DNA from: PFJX01 sp964466195
Lineage (GTDB): Bacteria; Pseudomonadota; Gammaproteobacteria; Burkholderiales; Thiobacillaceae
Assembly: GCA_964466195.1 (NCBI GenBank)
Contig: CAYXMQ010000016.1
Location: 13,235 to 77,234 of the forward strand
Length of the DNA: 64,000 bases
Direction: 5' to 3'
Part shown: positions 1 to 8,013 of the stretch, piece after piece
Layout: each line of letters opens with the position of its first letter
Position numbering within the stretch: position 1 is the stretch's first letter
Program-made: the position numbers and the translations under genes
Notes under the pieces: generated by a model
Seen by the model: only the letters and a program-made list of their open reading frames with translations
The model's database searches: none
What the model was told of the DNA's origin: nothing

Positions 1-1
1 C

Positions 2-874
2 GCCTTGCTGGAAGCCGCCGACACGGCGCTTTATGCCGCCAAGCAGGAAACGCGCGGGAATTTCCGCTTTTACCGCCATGAAGACCAATCCGTCGCGCAA
101 GCCCGTATCTCGCTCGATGCCGCCTTGCTGCGCGGACGCGAAGACCAGCGCTTCACATTGTGTTATCTGCCGGAGATCGACTTGGCCAGCGGCCATGTCA
201 CGCGCGTCGAGATGTTGCTGCGCTTCCGGCACCCGGAGCTCGGGCTGCTCGACGCCAGACGTTTTTTCGAGCATGCCGAAAAACTCGGCTTGATGCCGCA
301 GTTGGGTCTCGAATCGCTGCACGCTGCGGCGGCATTGCTGAGCCGCCTCAAGCGGCCGGCGCTCGGCCTGAGCATGAATCTTTCCGCCCGCCAGCTGGCT
401 GCGCTCGCCGAGCCAGCCGCCCTATTGGCGATCTTGCGCGACAGCGGCCTGAGCCCGGGCGTGCTGACCCTGGAATACGCGGAAAGCGCCCTGACCGACA
501 ATGCCGCCGGACTGACCGGCTTGTATGCGCTTGCGCAGGCCGGGTTTGCCTGCGCGCTGGACGATTTTGGCGTCGGTTATTGCTCGTTTGCGCTGTTGCA
601 GCAATTGCCGCTGTCCTCGATCAAGATCGATGTCAGCTTCATCGAAGAAACCGACCGCAACCCGCAGAGCCGCGAACTGGTCGCTGCGCTGTTGGCGTTC
701 GCCAAACGGCTCGGTTTGCGCACCATCGCCGAAGGCGTCAGCAGCGCCGAGCAGCTGCGCTTCCTGCGCGACAACGGCTGTGACGCGGCGCAAGGTTTCC
801 TGTTCGGCCCGCCGCTGGCAGCGGAAGAGCTCGATAGCTATATCAAGGCGGAAAGCTGGCGCCGGCATTTGTAG
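2..874 (+). CDS. GGDEF-EAL cyclic-di-GMP protein, 3' part
   Basis: The reading frame is open to the left edge, so only the C-terminal part is present. The first ~25 residues (ADTALYAAKQ...) match the end of a GGDEF domain. The remainder is an EAL phosphodiesterase domain, which hydrolyses c-di-GMP to pGpG. The first signature reads EML rather than EAL (RVEMLLRF), but the downstream acidic motifs DDFGVGY, KIDVSFI and AEGVSS and the final QGFLFGPP are kept, so activity is plausible. The sensory N-terminus is outside the window. It converges with the nitrate transporter operon. Confidence 0.85.
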   Translation, partial: ALLEAADTALYAAKQETRGNFRFYRHEDQSVAQARISLDAALLRGREDQRFTLCYLPEIDLASGHVTRVEMLLRFRHPELGLLDARRFFEHAEKLGLMPQLGLESLHAAAALLSRLKRPALGLSMNLSARQLAALAEPAALLAILRDSGLSPGVLTLEYAESALTDNAAGLTGLYALAQAGFACALDDFGVGYCSFALLQQLPLSSIKIDVSFIEETDRNPQSRELVAALLAFAKRLGLRTIAEGVSSAEQLRFLRDNGCDAAQGFLFGPPLAAEELDSYIKAESWRRHL

Positions 875-913
875 CCAGTGCAGCACCACAGTGCGCCCCG
901 TTTGGCTGGCCTG

Positions 914-1705
914 CTAGGCCGCCTTCTTCAAGTGCTTTTGATACAGGAACTCCAGCACCTGCCCGCGCAGATGGTGGTAAGCCGGGTTCTCCGCCAGTTT
1001 CAGCCGATCGCGCGGACGCGGCAGATCCACCGTCAGCACTTCGCCGATGGTCGCCGCCGGGCCGTTGGTCATCATCACGATGCGGTCGGACAGCAACACG
1101 GCTTCATCGACGTCATGCGTCACCATCAACGTGGTGGCCCGGGTTTCCTTGACGATGCGCATCAGTTCGTCCTGCAAGCCGGCGCGGGTCAGCGCGTCGA
1201 GCGCGCCGAACGGCTCGTCCAGCAACAGCACTTTCGGTTCCATCGCAAGCGCGCGCGCGATGCCGACGCGCTGTTTCATGCCGCCCGAAATTTCGCCCGG
1301 ATGCTTGTGCGTGGCGTGGCTCAAGCCGACCAGTTCCAGCGCCGCGTGCGTGCGCTCTTTCAGCCTGGCCTTGGATTCACTGGCGCCGAACACCCGCTCC
1401 ACCGCCAGATGGACGTTGCCGAAGCAGCTCAGCCAGGGCAACAGGCTATGGTTCTGGAACACCACGCCGCGTTCCGGCCCGGGTCCCTTGATTTCCTTGT
1501 CCGACAGCAGCAACACGCCTTCGGTCGGCTCGGTCAGCCCGGCCACCAGATTCAACAGCGTGGATTTGCCGCAGCCGGAGTGGCCGATCAGCGCGATGAA
1601 TTCGCCTTGTTCGACATCCAGGTTGATGTCGGTCAAGGCGGTGAATTTGCCCTTTTTGGTGTCGAACACCATCTTGGCGTTGTCGATGTGCAAGTAGCTG
1701 TGCAT
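914..1705 (-). CDS. nrtC: Nitrate ABC transporter ATP-binding protein
   Basis: The 263-aa ATPase would energise nitrate uptake with the permease and binding protein encoded upstream. Walker A is GHSGCGKST (about residues 42-50), the ABC signature is SGGMKQR, Walker B is VLLLDEP, and the switch histidine is in VTHDVDEA. The length is that of a single ABC domain; it lacks the extra NrtA-like C-terminal domain of cyanobacterial NrtC, so it resembles NrtD/NasD forms. It is the last gene of nrtABC, separated from nrtB by ~130 bases that contain a heptamer tandem repeat. GGAG lies just before the start. Confidence 0.9.
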   Translation of the reverse strand: MHSYLHIDNAKMVFDTKKGKFTALTDINLDVEQGEFIALIGHSGCGKSTLLNLVAGLTEPTEGVLLLSDKEIKGPGPERGVVFQNHSLLPWLSCFGNVHLAVERVFGASESKARLKERTHAALELVGLSHATHKHPGEISGGMKQRVGIARALAMEPKVLLLDEPFGALDALTRAGLQDELMRIVKETRATTLMVTHDVDEAVLLSDRIVMMTNGPAATIGEVLTVDLPRPRDRLKLAENPAYHHLRGQVLEFLYQKHLKKAA

Positions 1706-1716
1706 GGGGGTCTCCA

Positions 1717-1803
1717 GTGAGCGGTGAGCGGTGAGCGGTGAGGAGCGGTGAGCGGTGAGCGGGAGCAGTGAGCAGTGAGCAGTGAGCAGTGAGCAGTGAG
1801 CGG
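1717..1803. repeat. Heptamer tandem repeat in nrtB-nrtC gap
   Basis: About twelve imperfect copies of a 7-base unit, GTGAGCG or GTGAGCA on the plus strand, fill most of the gap between nrtB and nrtC. One half is mainly GTGAGCG and the other mainly GTGAGCA, which suggests two rounds of slippage expansion. The repeat ends just before the nrtC ribosome-binding site. It sits inside a presumed transcript, so copy number could alter nrtC translation or mRNA stability; that is inference. Confidence 0.85.
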
Positions 1804-1834
1804 GGTTTGCCGCTTCCTGCTCACCGTTCCCCGC

Positions 1835-2752
1835 TTACTCATAGTTGAAGCGATTCGCGATCAACACCAGCGCCTGTTCCAGCAGCAGGCCGACGATGCC
1901 GACGACGAAGATGGCGATCAGGATGTGCGCGACGTTGAGGTTGTTCCATTCGTCCCACACCCAGAAGCCGAGGCCGGTGCCGCCGGTAAGCATTTCCGCG
2001 GCGACGATGACCAGCCAGGCCACGCCGATCGACAGCCGGATGCCGGTCATCATGTGCGGCAAGACCGACGGGAACAGGATGCGGGTGAAGATCTTCCACT
2101 CCGACAGATTCAGCACGCGCGCCACGTTGAGATAGTCCTGCGGCACGCGCGAAACGCCGGCGGCGGTATTCAGGATGATCGGCCAGATGCTGGAGATGAA
2201 GATCACCCACAGCGAAGCCGGCTCGGTTTCCTTGAACACATACAGGCCGATCGGCAGCCAGGCCAGTGGCGACACCGGGCGCAGCAGGCTGATGATCGGT
2301 GCGACCATGCCGGACAGGAACTGGAAGCGGCCGATCATGAAGCCGAGCGGGATGCCGACCAGCGCGGCCAGGCCGAAGCCGGCGCCGACGCGGTACAGCG
2401 AATGCAGGATGTTCCAGCCGATGCCCTTGTCGTTCGGGCCGTTGTCATAGAACGGGTCCGCAAACAGGATTTTTGCCGACTCCCAGGTTTTCGCCGGGCC
2501 GGGCAGGCCGCTGTCGCCGCCGCTGGCGGAAACGATCTGCCAGAGCAGGATGAACAGCGCGATGCCGAGGAACGGCGGCACCACGGCGCGGAAGAATTTG
2601 CCGATGGCCTCGGAGAACGCCAGGCCGCGCTCGGTTTGCAGGAAAGGGGTGGGACGCGGCGCGGTTTCGCTCACCGCGGCCGGCAAGGGGCTCGTGTCGG
2701 GCGAATTCATGATGTCTTTCAGACTGCTTTCGTTAAGGGTGACTGCGCTCAT
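1835..2752 (-). CDS. nrtB: Nitrate ABC transporter permease
   Basis: The 305-aa inner-membrane permease has a hydrophilic N-terminus of ~60 residues, then a first helix (FLGIALFILLWQIV) and a binding-protein-dependent transport domain. The cytoplasmic EAA-type loop is around LNTAAGVSRVPQDYLNVARVL, and it ends in ANRFNYE, both typical of NrtB/SsuC-type permeases. It lies between nrtA (55 bases upstream) and the ATPase gene. AGGAA precedes the chosen ATG. The substrate, nitrate or nitrite, is inferred from the neighbouring binding protein and nitrate reductases. Confidence 0.92.
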   Translation of the reverse strand: MSAVTLNESSLKDIMNSPDTSPLPAAVSETAPRPTPFLQTERGLAFSEAIGKFFRAVVPPFLGIALFILLWQIVSASGGDSGLPGPAKTWESAKILFADPFYDNGPNDKGIGWNILHSLYRVGAGFGLAALVGIPLGFMIGRFQFLSGMVAPIISLLRPVSPLAWLPIGLYVFKETEPASLWVIFISSIWPIILNTAAGVSRVPQDYLNVARVLNLSEWKIFTRILFPSVLPHMMTGIRLSIGVAWLVIVAAEMLTGGTGLGFWVWDEWNNLNVAHILIAIFVVGIVGLLLEQALVLIANRFNYE

Positions 2753-2807
2753 GACGGATTCCTCGAATGCGCGGGGTGCAGCGTCTACGCCGCACCCCGC
2801 ATGGGGT

Positions 2808-4100
2808 TTAAGCCTTTATCTTGAAGCTGTCGGCATAGGCCTTCGCGTTCTTGCCGTCCCACACCACGCCGTCGATCAGCTTGGACGTGCGCATGTCGGA
2901 CTTCGGCAGCGGCGTCTTGGTCATCGCGGCGGCTTCCTTATAGAGCGCGATCTGGTTCACCGATTTGGCCACCGCCAGGTAATCCGGGTGCTCCTTCAGC
3001 AAACCCCAGCGTTTGTGCTGGGTCAGGAACCACATGCCGTCCGACAGGTAGGGGAAGTTGACCTTGCCGTCGTTGAAGAACTTCATGTAATTGGCGTCCT
3101 GCCATTTCTTGCCGATGCCGTTGTCGTACTGGCCCAACATGCGGTCCTCGATGACGTCGAAATCGGTGTTGACGTAGGCCTTGCCGGCAATGATGCGGGC
3201 GGTCTCCGAGCGATTGCTCATCGTGTCGATGTACTTCGACGCATCCAGGATCGCCGCGATCAGCGCGCGTGCGGTGTTCGGGTATTTCTGCGCGAACTCC
3301 AGCGTCGTGCCGAGCACCTTTTCCGGATGGTCGGTCCAGATGTCCTGGCTGGTCGCGGCGGTGAAGCCGATCTTGTCGTGAATGGCGCGCGCGTTCCACG
3401 GTTCGCCGACGCAATAGCCATCCATCTTGTCGACCCGCATGTTGGCGACCATCTGCGGCGGCGGCACGGTGATCACCTTCACATCCTTGAACGGGTCGAT
3501 GCCATAGGAGGCCATCCAGTAATACAGCCACATCGCATGCGTGCCGGTGGGGAAGGTCTGCGCAAAGGTCCATTCCTTCGGCTCGGCCTTGACCAGTTTG
3601 GCCAGGCCGGCGCCGTCGGTGACGCCCTTGGCCTTGATCTGATTGTTCAGCGTGATGGCCTGGCCGTTGTTGTTGAGCGACATCAGCACGGCCATGTCCT
3701 TCTTCGCGCCGCCGACGCCGAGTTGCAGGCCGTAGATCAGGCCGTACAGCACATGCGCCGCGTCGAGTTCGCCGTTGCTGAGTTTGTCGCGCACGCCGGC
3801 CCAGGAGGCCTCCTTGCTCGGGATGATCTTGATGCCGTACTTCTTGTCGAAGCCTTTCTCGGCGGCCATCACCACACTGGCGCAATCGGTCAGCGGAATG
3901 AAGCCGATCTTGATTTCGGTCTTTTCCGGTGCATCGGAACCGGCGGCCCAGGCGGCGCTGCGCACGCCGGGCGGGACAAGAGACATGATGGCGGCGGCGG
4001 CGGACATGGCGGCGGCTTTCTTCAAAAAATCACGTTTACCGTCGTTGACGACGATCAGATCGTTACTGGGCGGGGTGTGCGGCAATAGCGGCTTATCCAT
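2808..4100 (-). CDS. nrtA: Nitrate-binding protein of ABC transporter
   Basis: The 430-aa protein captures nitrate in the periplasm and delivers it to NrtB/NrtC. The N-terminus has a Tat-like signal, KRDFLKK followed by a hydrophobic stretch and AWAA, with Lys-Arg in place of the usual Arg-Arg pair. The mature part starts EIKIGFIPLTDCASVVMAAEKG, typical of the NrtA/NasS/CmpA family, and contains GEPWNARA. GGAG sits 8 bases before the ATG. It is the first gene of nrtABC and lies directly behind a leader with a terminator. The signal argues for a transport protein rather than the cytoplasmic sensor NasS. Confidence 0.93.
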   Translation of the reverse strand: MDKPLLPHTPPSNDLIVVNDGKRDFLKKAAAMSAAAAIMSLVPPGVRSAAWAAGSDAPEKTEIKIGFIPLTDCASVVMAAEKGFDKKYGIKIIPSKEASWAGVRDKLSNGELDAAHVLYGLIYGLQLGVGGAKKDMAVLMSLNNNGQAITLNNQIKAKGVTDGAGLAKLVKAEPKEWTFAQTFPTGTHAMWLYYWMASYGIDPFKDVKVITVPPPQMVANMRVDKMDGYCVGEPWNARAIHDKIGFTAATSQDIWTDHPEKVLGTTLEFAQKYPNTARALIAAILDASKYIDTMSNRSETARIIAGKAYVNTDFDVIEDRMLGQYDNGIGKKWQDANYMKFFNDGKVNFPYLSDGMWFLTQHKRWGLLKEHPDYLAVAKSVNQIALYKEAAAMTKTPLPKSDMRTSKLIDGVVWDGKNAKAYADSFKIKA

Positions 4101-4112
4101 GGCATAGACTCC

Positions 4113-4153
4113 AAAAAAAAAACGGCATCCAACCCCGAAGGGAAGGACGCCGT
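4113..4153 (-). terminator. Leader terminator of nrtABC (antitermination target)
   Basis: On the minus strand ACGGCGTCC pairs with GGATGCCGT over 9 bp with one G-U pair (4145-4153 with 4122-4130), followed by an uninterrupted run of ten T. It lies only 12 bases before the nrtA start, so it must be read through for expression. The same core, GGACAACGGCGTCC, and T-run recur before nirB. With a NasT gene nearby this fits nitrate-responsive antitermination. Confidence 0.88.
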
Positions 4154-4212
4154 TGTCCAGATTGAGCAGAAAAATTACGGAAGCAGCGAGCCTAGGAAAG
4201 GTCTCTGTGGCT

Positions 4213-4228
4213 GGCGCATCATTGCGCC
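4213..4228 (-). promoter_or_regulatory. Candidate ANTAR-binding hairpin in nrtA leader
   Basis: On the minus strand GGCGC-AATGAT-GCGCC forms a 5-bp stem closing a six-base loop. The loop has A at position 1 and G at position 4, the known recognition feature of ANTAR antiterminators such as NasR and NasT. It is ~60 bases before the terminator hairpin. A second small stem (AGGC with GCTT) lies between them. Confidence 0.65.
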
Positions 4229-4274
4229 GGTCATTTTCTTAAAAGCAAAGTCCATGCCATGTATGAAATGCGCA

Positions 4275-4288
4275 TTCAATGCATTGAA
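4275..4288. promoter_or_regulatory. 14-bp palindrome upstream of nrtA leader
   Basis: TTCAATGCATTGAA is a perfect inverted repeat. It overlaps by two bases another palindrome, AATGCGCATT (4267-4276). It lies ~45 bases upstream of the putative ANTAR hairpin, near where the promoter of the nrtA leader would be. It could be an operator for an unidentified regulator. It does not match the NtrC consensus. Confidence 0.4.
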
Positions 4289-4454
4289 ATGAAATGGAAT
4301 TCTGGTTTTCAAGTTATGCACGGCGGCGTCCGAAATCGGCTGTGTGCACTGTTGCTGTGCCTGGCCGGAGTAAAAGCACCCATTTCGGCGCATGGGTTAA
4401 GTCCGGCTTTGCGGCGCGTGCGCACGTTGAACCCGGGCGCAGCGGGGTCATCGC

Positions 4455-4922
4455 TTATTGCCGCGCGAAATCATCCAGCATGGCTTTCAATTCCGACCGC
4501 CAGGCCTTGATCATCAAATTCGCGGGCGGGTCCGGGAATTCCTTCAGCCAGAGATCGAAATCATCGCTGACCACGTTCAGGCGGTCTTGCCGCTGAATCA
4601 GCGTCAGGCGCAGCGGCAGCAGATTGAGTAAACGCGGCTCCGCCGCTTCCGCCCAGCGCACAGCCGACTCGCTGCCGATGAACAGGATGCGCAGGTTCGG
4701 GCTCTCGTAGCCGCGCTTGGCCAGCGCCGTGTCGATCGGTTGCATCTTGACCAGCACCAGATCGTAGTTGAGGGCGGCCAGCGTGATGTCATCGATTGCC
4801 TGCCGCATGTCGACCGCCTTGCTGACATTGAGCGGCTCGGCCTGCGCAGTCAGACTCAGGGTCAGCGTTAGCCATAGGGCGAGGCGCCTGGGCATGCAAC
4901 CCCTGAATACGCCGTTGCTCAT
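4455..4922 (-). CDS. DUF302-like periplasmic protein
   Basis: The ATG at 4922 overlaps the stop of the upstream gene (ATGA), suggesting translational coupling. An internal ATG at 4895 would give a cleaner signal peptide, MPRRLALWLTLTLSLTAQA. The mature part (IDDITLAALNYDLVLVKMQPIDTALAKRG...) resembles the DUF302 family and its upstream neighbour, so the pair looks like a tandem duplication. The molecular function is unknown. It lies between nrtABC and nasT, but a role in nitrate use is not shown by the sequence. Confidence 0.7.
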   Translation of the reverse strand: MSNGVFRGCMPRRLALWLTLTLSLTAQAEPLNVSKAVDMRQAIDDITLAALNYDLVLVKMQPIDTALAKRGYESPNLRILFIGSESAVRWAEAAEPRLLNLLPLRLTLIQRQDRLNVVSDDFDLWLKEFPDPPANLMIKAWRSELKAMLDDFARQ

Positions 4923-5386
4923 AGCGTCGCCTCCGCCAGGATCGCCAGGTAGTCCTGTTTCAGTTCCTGGCAGAGCGCCTGCAAAGCGGGCACGTCTTGC
5001 GATACCCAGGCCGGATTGATCGCGATCAGATCGACGCCATTCGGCGTTTCCACCAGCGTGACGCGGCAAGGCAGAATCTGCGCGGCGCGCAGATCCAGGC
5101 GCAGCGCCTGATCCATCTTGGCGAAATTGCAGAAATAGACCAGACGCACCGACTGCACTTCTTGCGCGTACGGCACCAGCCGGCTATCGATGGCCTGCTG
5201 TCGCACGAAGGTGTAATTGTGGTTGACGATGGCCTGGCTCAGCGCCGCCACTGCCTGATCCATATTCTTGCCCTGCGCGGTCGTGGTGAACAACATCGGC
5301 TCCGGCTCGGCGGCCTGGACCCACTGCACCAGGCCGAGCCAGGCGGTGAGTAGAAGCAAAACAATGAACTGGTTGCGCTGGGCCAT
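4919..5386 (-). CDS. DUF302-like periplasmic protein
   Basis: The start at 5386 is chosen because AGGAG lies 6 bases upstream. The protein begins MAQRNQFIVLLLLTAWLGLV and has a signal peptide ending near VQA. The mature part, about 130 residues, has the DUF302 pattern of an N-terminal Asn-His-containing strand (AIVNHNYTFV) and a later FCNFAKMDQALRLDLRAAQILPCRV segment. Related domains occur in periplasmic proteins of sulfur and metal metabolism, but no activity can be assigned. It overlaps the next gene by 4 bases. Confidence 0.72.
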   Translation of the reverse strand: MAQRNQFIVLLLLTAWLGLVQWVQAAEPEPMLFTTTAQGKNMDQAVAALSQAIVNHNYTFVRQQAIDSRLVPYAQEVQSVRLVYFCNFAKMDQALRLDLRAAQILPCRVTLVETPNGVDLIAINPAWVSQDVPALQALCQELKQDYLAILAEATL

Positions 5387-5493
5387 GGCAACTCCTGTCT
5401 GGATCGGCATCAAAGCATACCGGGCATCATCCCACTATCCTGTGACAGCGTGGCATACGCCACGCGCTGCGACGGCGCTTGTAGGCGCGGTCG

Positions 5494-6087
5494 CTACAGG
5501 TTGGTTGTTTTGACCGTTTCCAGCAGCACTCGCGCCACATCGGCGATGCGCTTCCTGTGCACCATCGCCTCGCGGCGCAAGGCCTGGTAAGCGGCTTCTT
5601 CGGACAGGCCGTCCAGCTTCATCAAATGGCGCTTGGCCTGTTCGATCAGCTTGTGGTCCTGCAATTCCTGGCGTGCGCGCAGGGTGTCTTCTCGCATCGC
5701 CTGCCAGGCTTCGAAGCGCACCTGGGCGAGCTGCAGCAGCGGCTGAATGCGTTCGTGCTCCAGCCCGTTCACGACGTAGCAGGCGACCCCGGCCGACACC
5801 GCCCGGCGCATGGCGTCCTGCGACTCATCCTGACTGAACATGACGATCGGGCGCGGCGTGCGTTCGCTCATCAGCACGATCTGCTCCAGCGTGTCGCGGC
5901 TGGGTGATTCGGTATCCATGATGATCGCGTCGGGCGCCAGTTCTTCGACCCAGCGCGGCAGGTCGATGGCGCGGTCGAGGCGGCCGATCAGATGATGTTC
6001 CGGCGCATGTTCGGCCAGCGCGGTCATCAAGCTGTCCAGGCGTTTCTTGGACAAGCTGATCAGCAGAACCTTGAGCGTGGCGGGCAT
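5494..6087 (-). CDS. nasT: ANTAR antitermination regulator NasT
   Basis: The 197-aa protein has an N-terminal receiver-like domain (KVLLISLSKKRLDSL, IIMDTESPSRDTLEQIVLMS, PIVMFSQDES) and a C-terminal ANTAR domain (LIEQAKRHLMKLDGLSEEAAYQALRREAM). In the NasT/NasR family ANTAR binds leader RNA and prevents termination of nitrate assimilation genes. Two matching leaders are in this window, before nrtA and nirB. An alternative ATG at 6168 overlaps the upstream stop and would add 27 residues unlike the family. The usual partner NasS, which holds NasT inactive without nitrate, is not adjacent. Confidence 0.88.
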   Translation of the reverse strand: MPATLKVLLISLSKKRLDSLMTALAEHAPEHHLIGRLDRAIDLPRWVEELAPDAIIMDTESPSRDTLEQIVLMSERTPRPIVMFSQDESQDAMRRAVSAGVACYVVNGLEHERIQPLLQLAQVRFEAWQAMREDTLRARQELQDHKLIEQAKRHLMKLDGLSEEAAYQALRREAMVHRKRIADVARVLLETVKTTNL

Positions 6088-6167
6088 GGCGTGTTCAGCC
6101 CGGCTCGACGGTGCGGCGGCGCCTGCGGTCTTTGGCGAACATCGGCCTTCCCTTTTTAGCGTTGTCA

Positions 6168-7871
6168 TCAGCCCGCCAGCAACAGATAGGCCAGCAGCAG
6201 ATTGAGCACGATCGCCATCAGCGCGATGCCTTGCCAGAAACGCACCGGGTCGCGTTCGGCGACCGGAGTCGGCCGCGGCCGCAGCAGACGGTTGGCCTCG
6301 CCGCGTTCGAGCGCAATGCGGAATTCCTCGGCGGTTTCGAAGCGCGCCTGCGGGTTCTTCGCGCACGCTTTCAGCAGAACATTTTCCAGCCAGGGCGGAA
6401 TATCCGGCCGATAGCGGCTGGGCGGCGCCGGCTCGCTGAAGCGCGGGTGCTGAAATGGCTCCACCTCGCCATACGGGTATTTCCGGGTTAACAGGTGGTA
6501 CAGCGTAACGCCGGCCGCATAGAGATCGCTTTGCGGACTGGCGCGGCGGTCGGTGCGGTCAAACAATTCCGGCGCCAGATAGCTGGGCGTACCGGGCAGA
6601 CTGTCGGCGCTTTCGGGCGGGCAGGCCGGGCAATGCGCGACGCCCAGATCGAGCAGGCGCAGCTTGCCTGCCGAATCCTGATGCAGATTGCCGGGCTTGA
6701 TGTCGCGATGCAGGATGTCCAGGCGATGCAGCGCGCCAACGGCTTTCATCAGGCGGATGCCCAGACTGGCGACTTCGGCGGCGCTGAAGTGCTGGCCCGC
6801 ATCCAGGCGTTGCTGCAACGAAACGCCTTCATGCCAGCTCTGCACGAAGTAAAGAAAATTGCGAGACGGCAGCGGCAACACCTCGCTGAAGTAATGCGAG
6901 CGCACCCGTTTGCCCAGCCATTCCTCCATCAGCAGATGTTCGGCTGCATCGAGATCGCCCGCCAGCACCGGTTGCAGCGTCTTCAGCACCCAGCTCTGGC
7001 CGCTGTCGGCATGGCGCACGCGGTATAGCAAGGTGGCGCGGGAGGTGTGCAGAACCGCTTCGACGATGAAGTCATCGAGGCGGGCGCCGGGGGTCAGCAC
7101 GCCCGGCAAGGGCAGGTTGCGCAGGTCGACGGCGCGGTTCGCGTTCTCCGCGTTGTCGCCATCCGCCAACGCCTGCACGCGCACGACCAGCGCGCTGGCG
7201 TTGTCCTGGCCGCCGCGCTGATGCGCCGCGCGGACCAATGCGTTGGCGGAAAACTCCGCCTCCGCATGCAACTGCAGCAGACGATGCAGCTCCTGTTGTC
7301 CCAGCGGTTCCCAGACGCCGTCGCTGACCAGCAGGAAGCGGTCGCCGGCCTGCACTTCGCCGTCGCCGAAATCGGGCAAGACATGGGTATCCAGACCGAG
7401 CGCGCGTTTCAGTACATGCGACATGCCCGGCGTCTCCCAGACGTGGTCGCTGGTGAGCTGGTCGAGATGCTCGCCGCGCAGACGATACAGACGGCTGTCG
7501 CCGACATGGGCGTAGTGGTAACGGCGGCCGCGCAACACCAGCGCGGTCAACGTCGTGGCCATGCCGCCGGCGTCATGGCGCGACGCGACCTGCCCGTTCA
7601 GCCAGCGATTGATCGCGCCCAGCAGCGTGGCGAAGGCATGCGGAATCTCCCAGGTATCCGGCGTCGAGTAGTAATCGGCGAGCAGATTGCGCACCGCCGT
7701 CTCGGCCGCCTCGCGTCCATGCACGCCGCCGGAGACGCCGTCGGCCACTGCCGCCAGCACGCCCTTGGTCGCAGCCTGCGCGGCCTCCGGCGTGACGAAG
7801 CCGCCGAAGTCCTCGTTGTGGTCGCGCGGGCCGGCTGCGGAGGCGTAGCCGAATTCAAGCTGCAGAGTCAT
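6168..7871 (-). CDS. PP2C phosphatase-Ser/Thr kinase fusion
   Basis: The 567-aa protein joins two opposing activities. Residues 1-235 are a PP2C-type phosphatase with ADGVSGG, HVGDSRLYRL and LVSDGVWE supplying the metal-binding aspartates. Residues ~260-530 are a Hanks-type kinase: VLKTL provides the lysine, LHRDIKPGN is the catalytic loop, DLG replaces DFG, and YLAPELFD is the APE motif. The glycine loop is degenerate. A hydrophobic helix at the extreme C-terminus anchors it in the inner membrane. Such fusions are known in proteobacterial nitrate assimilation clusters; the substrate here is unknown. Confidence 0.9.
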   Translation of the reverse strand: MTLQLEFGYASAAGPRDHNEDFGGFVTPEAAQAATKGVLAAVADGVSGGVHGREAAETAVRNLLADYYSTPDTWEIPHAFATLLGAINRWLNGQVASRHDAGGMATTLTALVLRGRRYHYAHVGDSRLYRLRGEHLDQLTSDHVWETPGMSHVLKRALGLDTHVLPDFGDGEVQAGDRFLLVSDGVWEPLGQQELHRLLQLHAEAEFSANALVRAAHQRGGQDNASALVVRVQALADGDNAENANRAVDLRNLPLPGVLTPGARLDDFIVEAVLHTSRATLLYRVRHADSGQSWVLKTLQPVLAGDLDAAEHLLMEEWLGKRVRSHYFSEVLPLPSRNFLYFVQSWHEGVSLQQRLDAGQHFSAAEVASLGIRLMKAVGALHRLDILHRDIKPGNLHQDSAGKLRLLDLGVAHCPACPPESADSLPGTPSYLAPELFDRTDRRASPQSDLYAAGVTLYHLLTRKYPYGEVEPFQHPRFSEPAPPSRYRPDIPPWLENVLLKACAKNPQARFETAEEFRIALERGEANRLLRPRPTPVAERDPVRFWQGIALMAIVLNLLLAYLLLAG

Positions 7872-7894
7872 GCGGCGAAGACTAAGGTTCTAAT

Positions 7895-8000
7895 CGCGTT
7901 GGGTGTTGAAAATGAAGATAGCGCGAGCGTGTTCCCACCCCTTTTGCATAGTGGGACGTCGCCAATGCCAACGCTCGCCATGAATTCAACGCCCAACGCG
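7895..8000. repeat. Nested inverted repeat between kinase and transporter genes
   Basis: Three nested pairs of arms fold a 106-base segment: outer CGCGTTGGGTGTTGAA (7895-7910) with 7985-8000 (15 of 16 pairs), middle GCGAGCGT (7923-7930) with ACGCTCGC (7971-7978), inner TCCCAC (7933-7938) with GTGGGA (7951-7956). It occupies nearly the whole gap. It could be a palindromic repeat element or a strong RNA hairpin. I found no second copy in the window. Confidence 0.8.
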
Positions 8001-8013
8001 AACAGAGTCAAGG

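Larger units (their letters stand above)
4101..4454. other. nrtA upstream region without genes
   Basis: This 354-base stretch holds the nrtA leader (hairpin plus terminator) and, further up, a 14-bp perfect palindrome, TTCAATGCATTGAA (4275-4288), flanked by AATGCGCATT (4267-4276). I see no coding sequence in it. The promoter was not placed with confidence. Confidence 0.7.

Noticed and set aside
878..1720. Long plus-strand open frames opposite the nrt genes (also 2550-4088 and 17204-19225)
   Set aside because: They are antisense shadows caused by high GC at third positions; the minus-strand products match known families and have ribosome-binding sites.
1717..1803. CRISPR-like array
   Set aside because: The units are 7 bases with no spacers; it is a simple tandem repeat.
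2808..4100. NrtA-like protein as the cytoplasmic sensor NasS
   Set aside because: It has an export signal and heads an ABC operon with permease and ATPase genes, so it is the transporter component.
6088..6366. N-terminal extension of NasT
   Set aside because: The extended frame overlaps the kinase/phosphatase gene and gives a basic low-complexity sequence unlike the NasT family.
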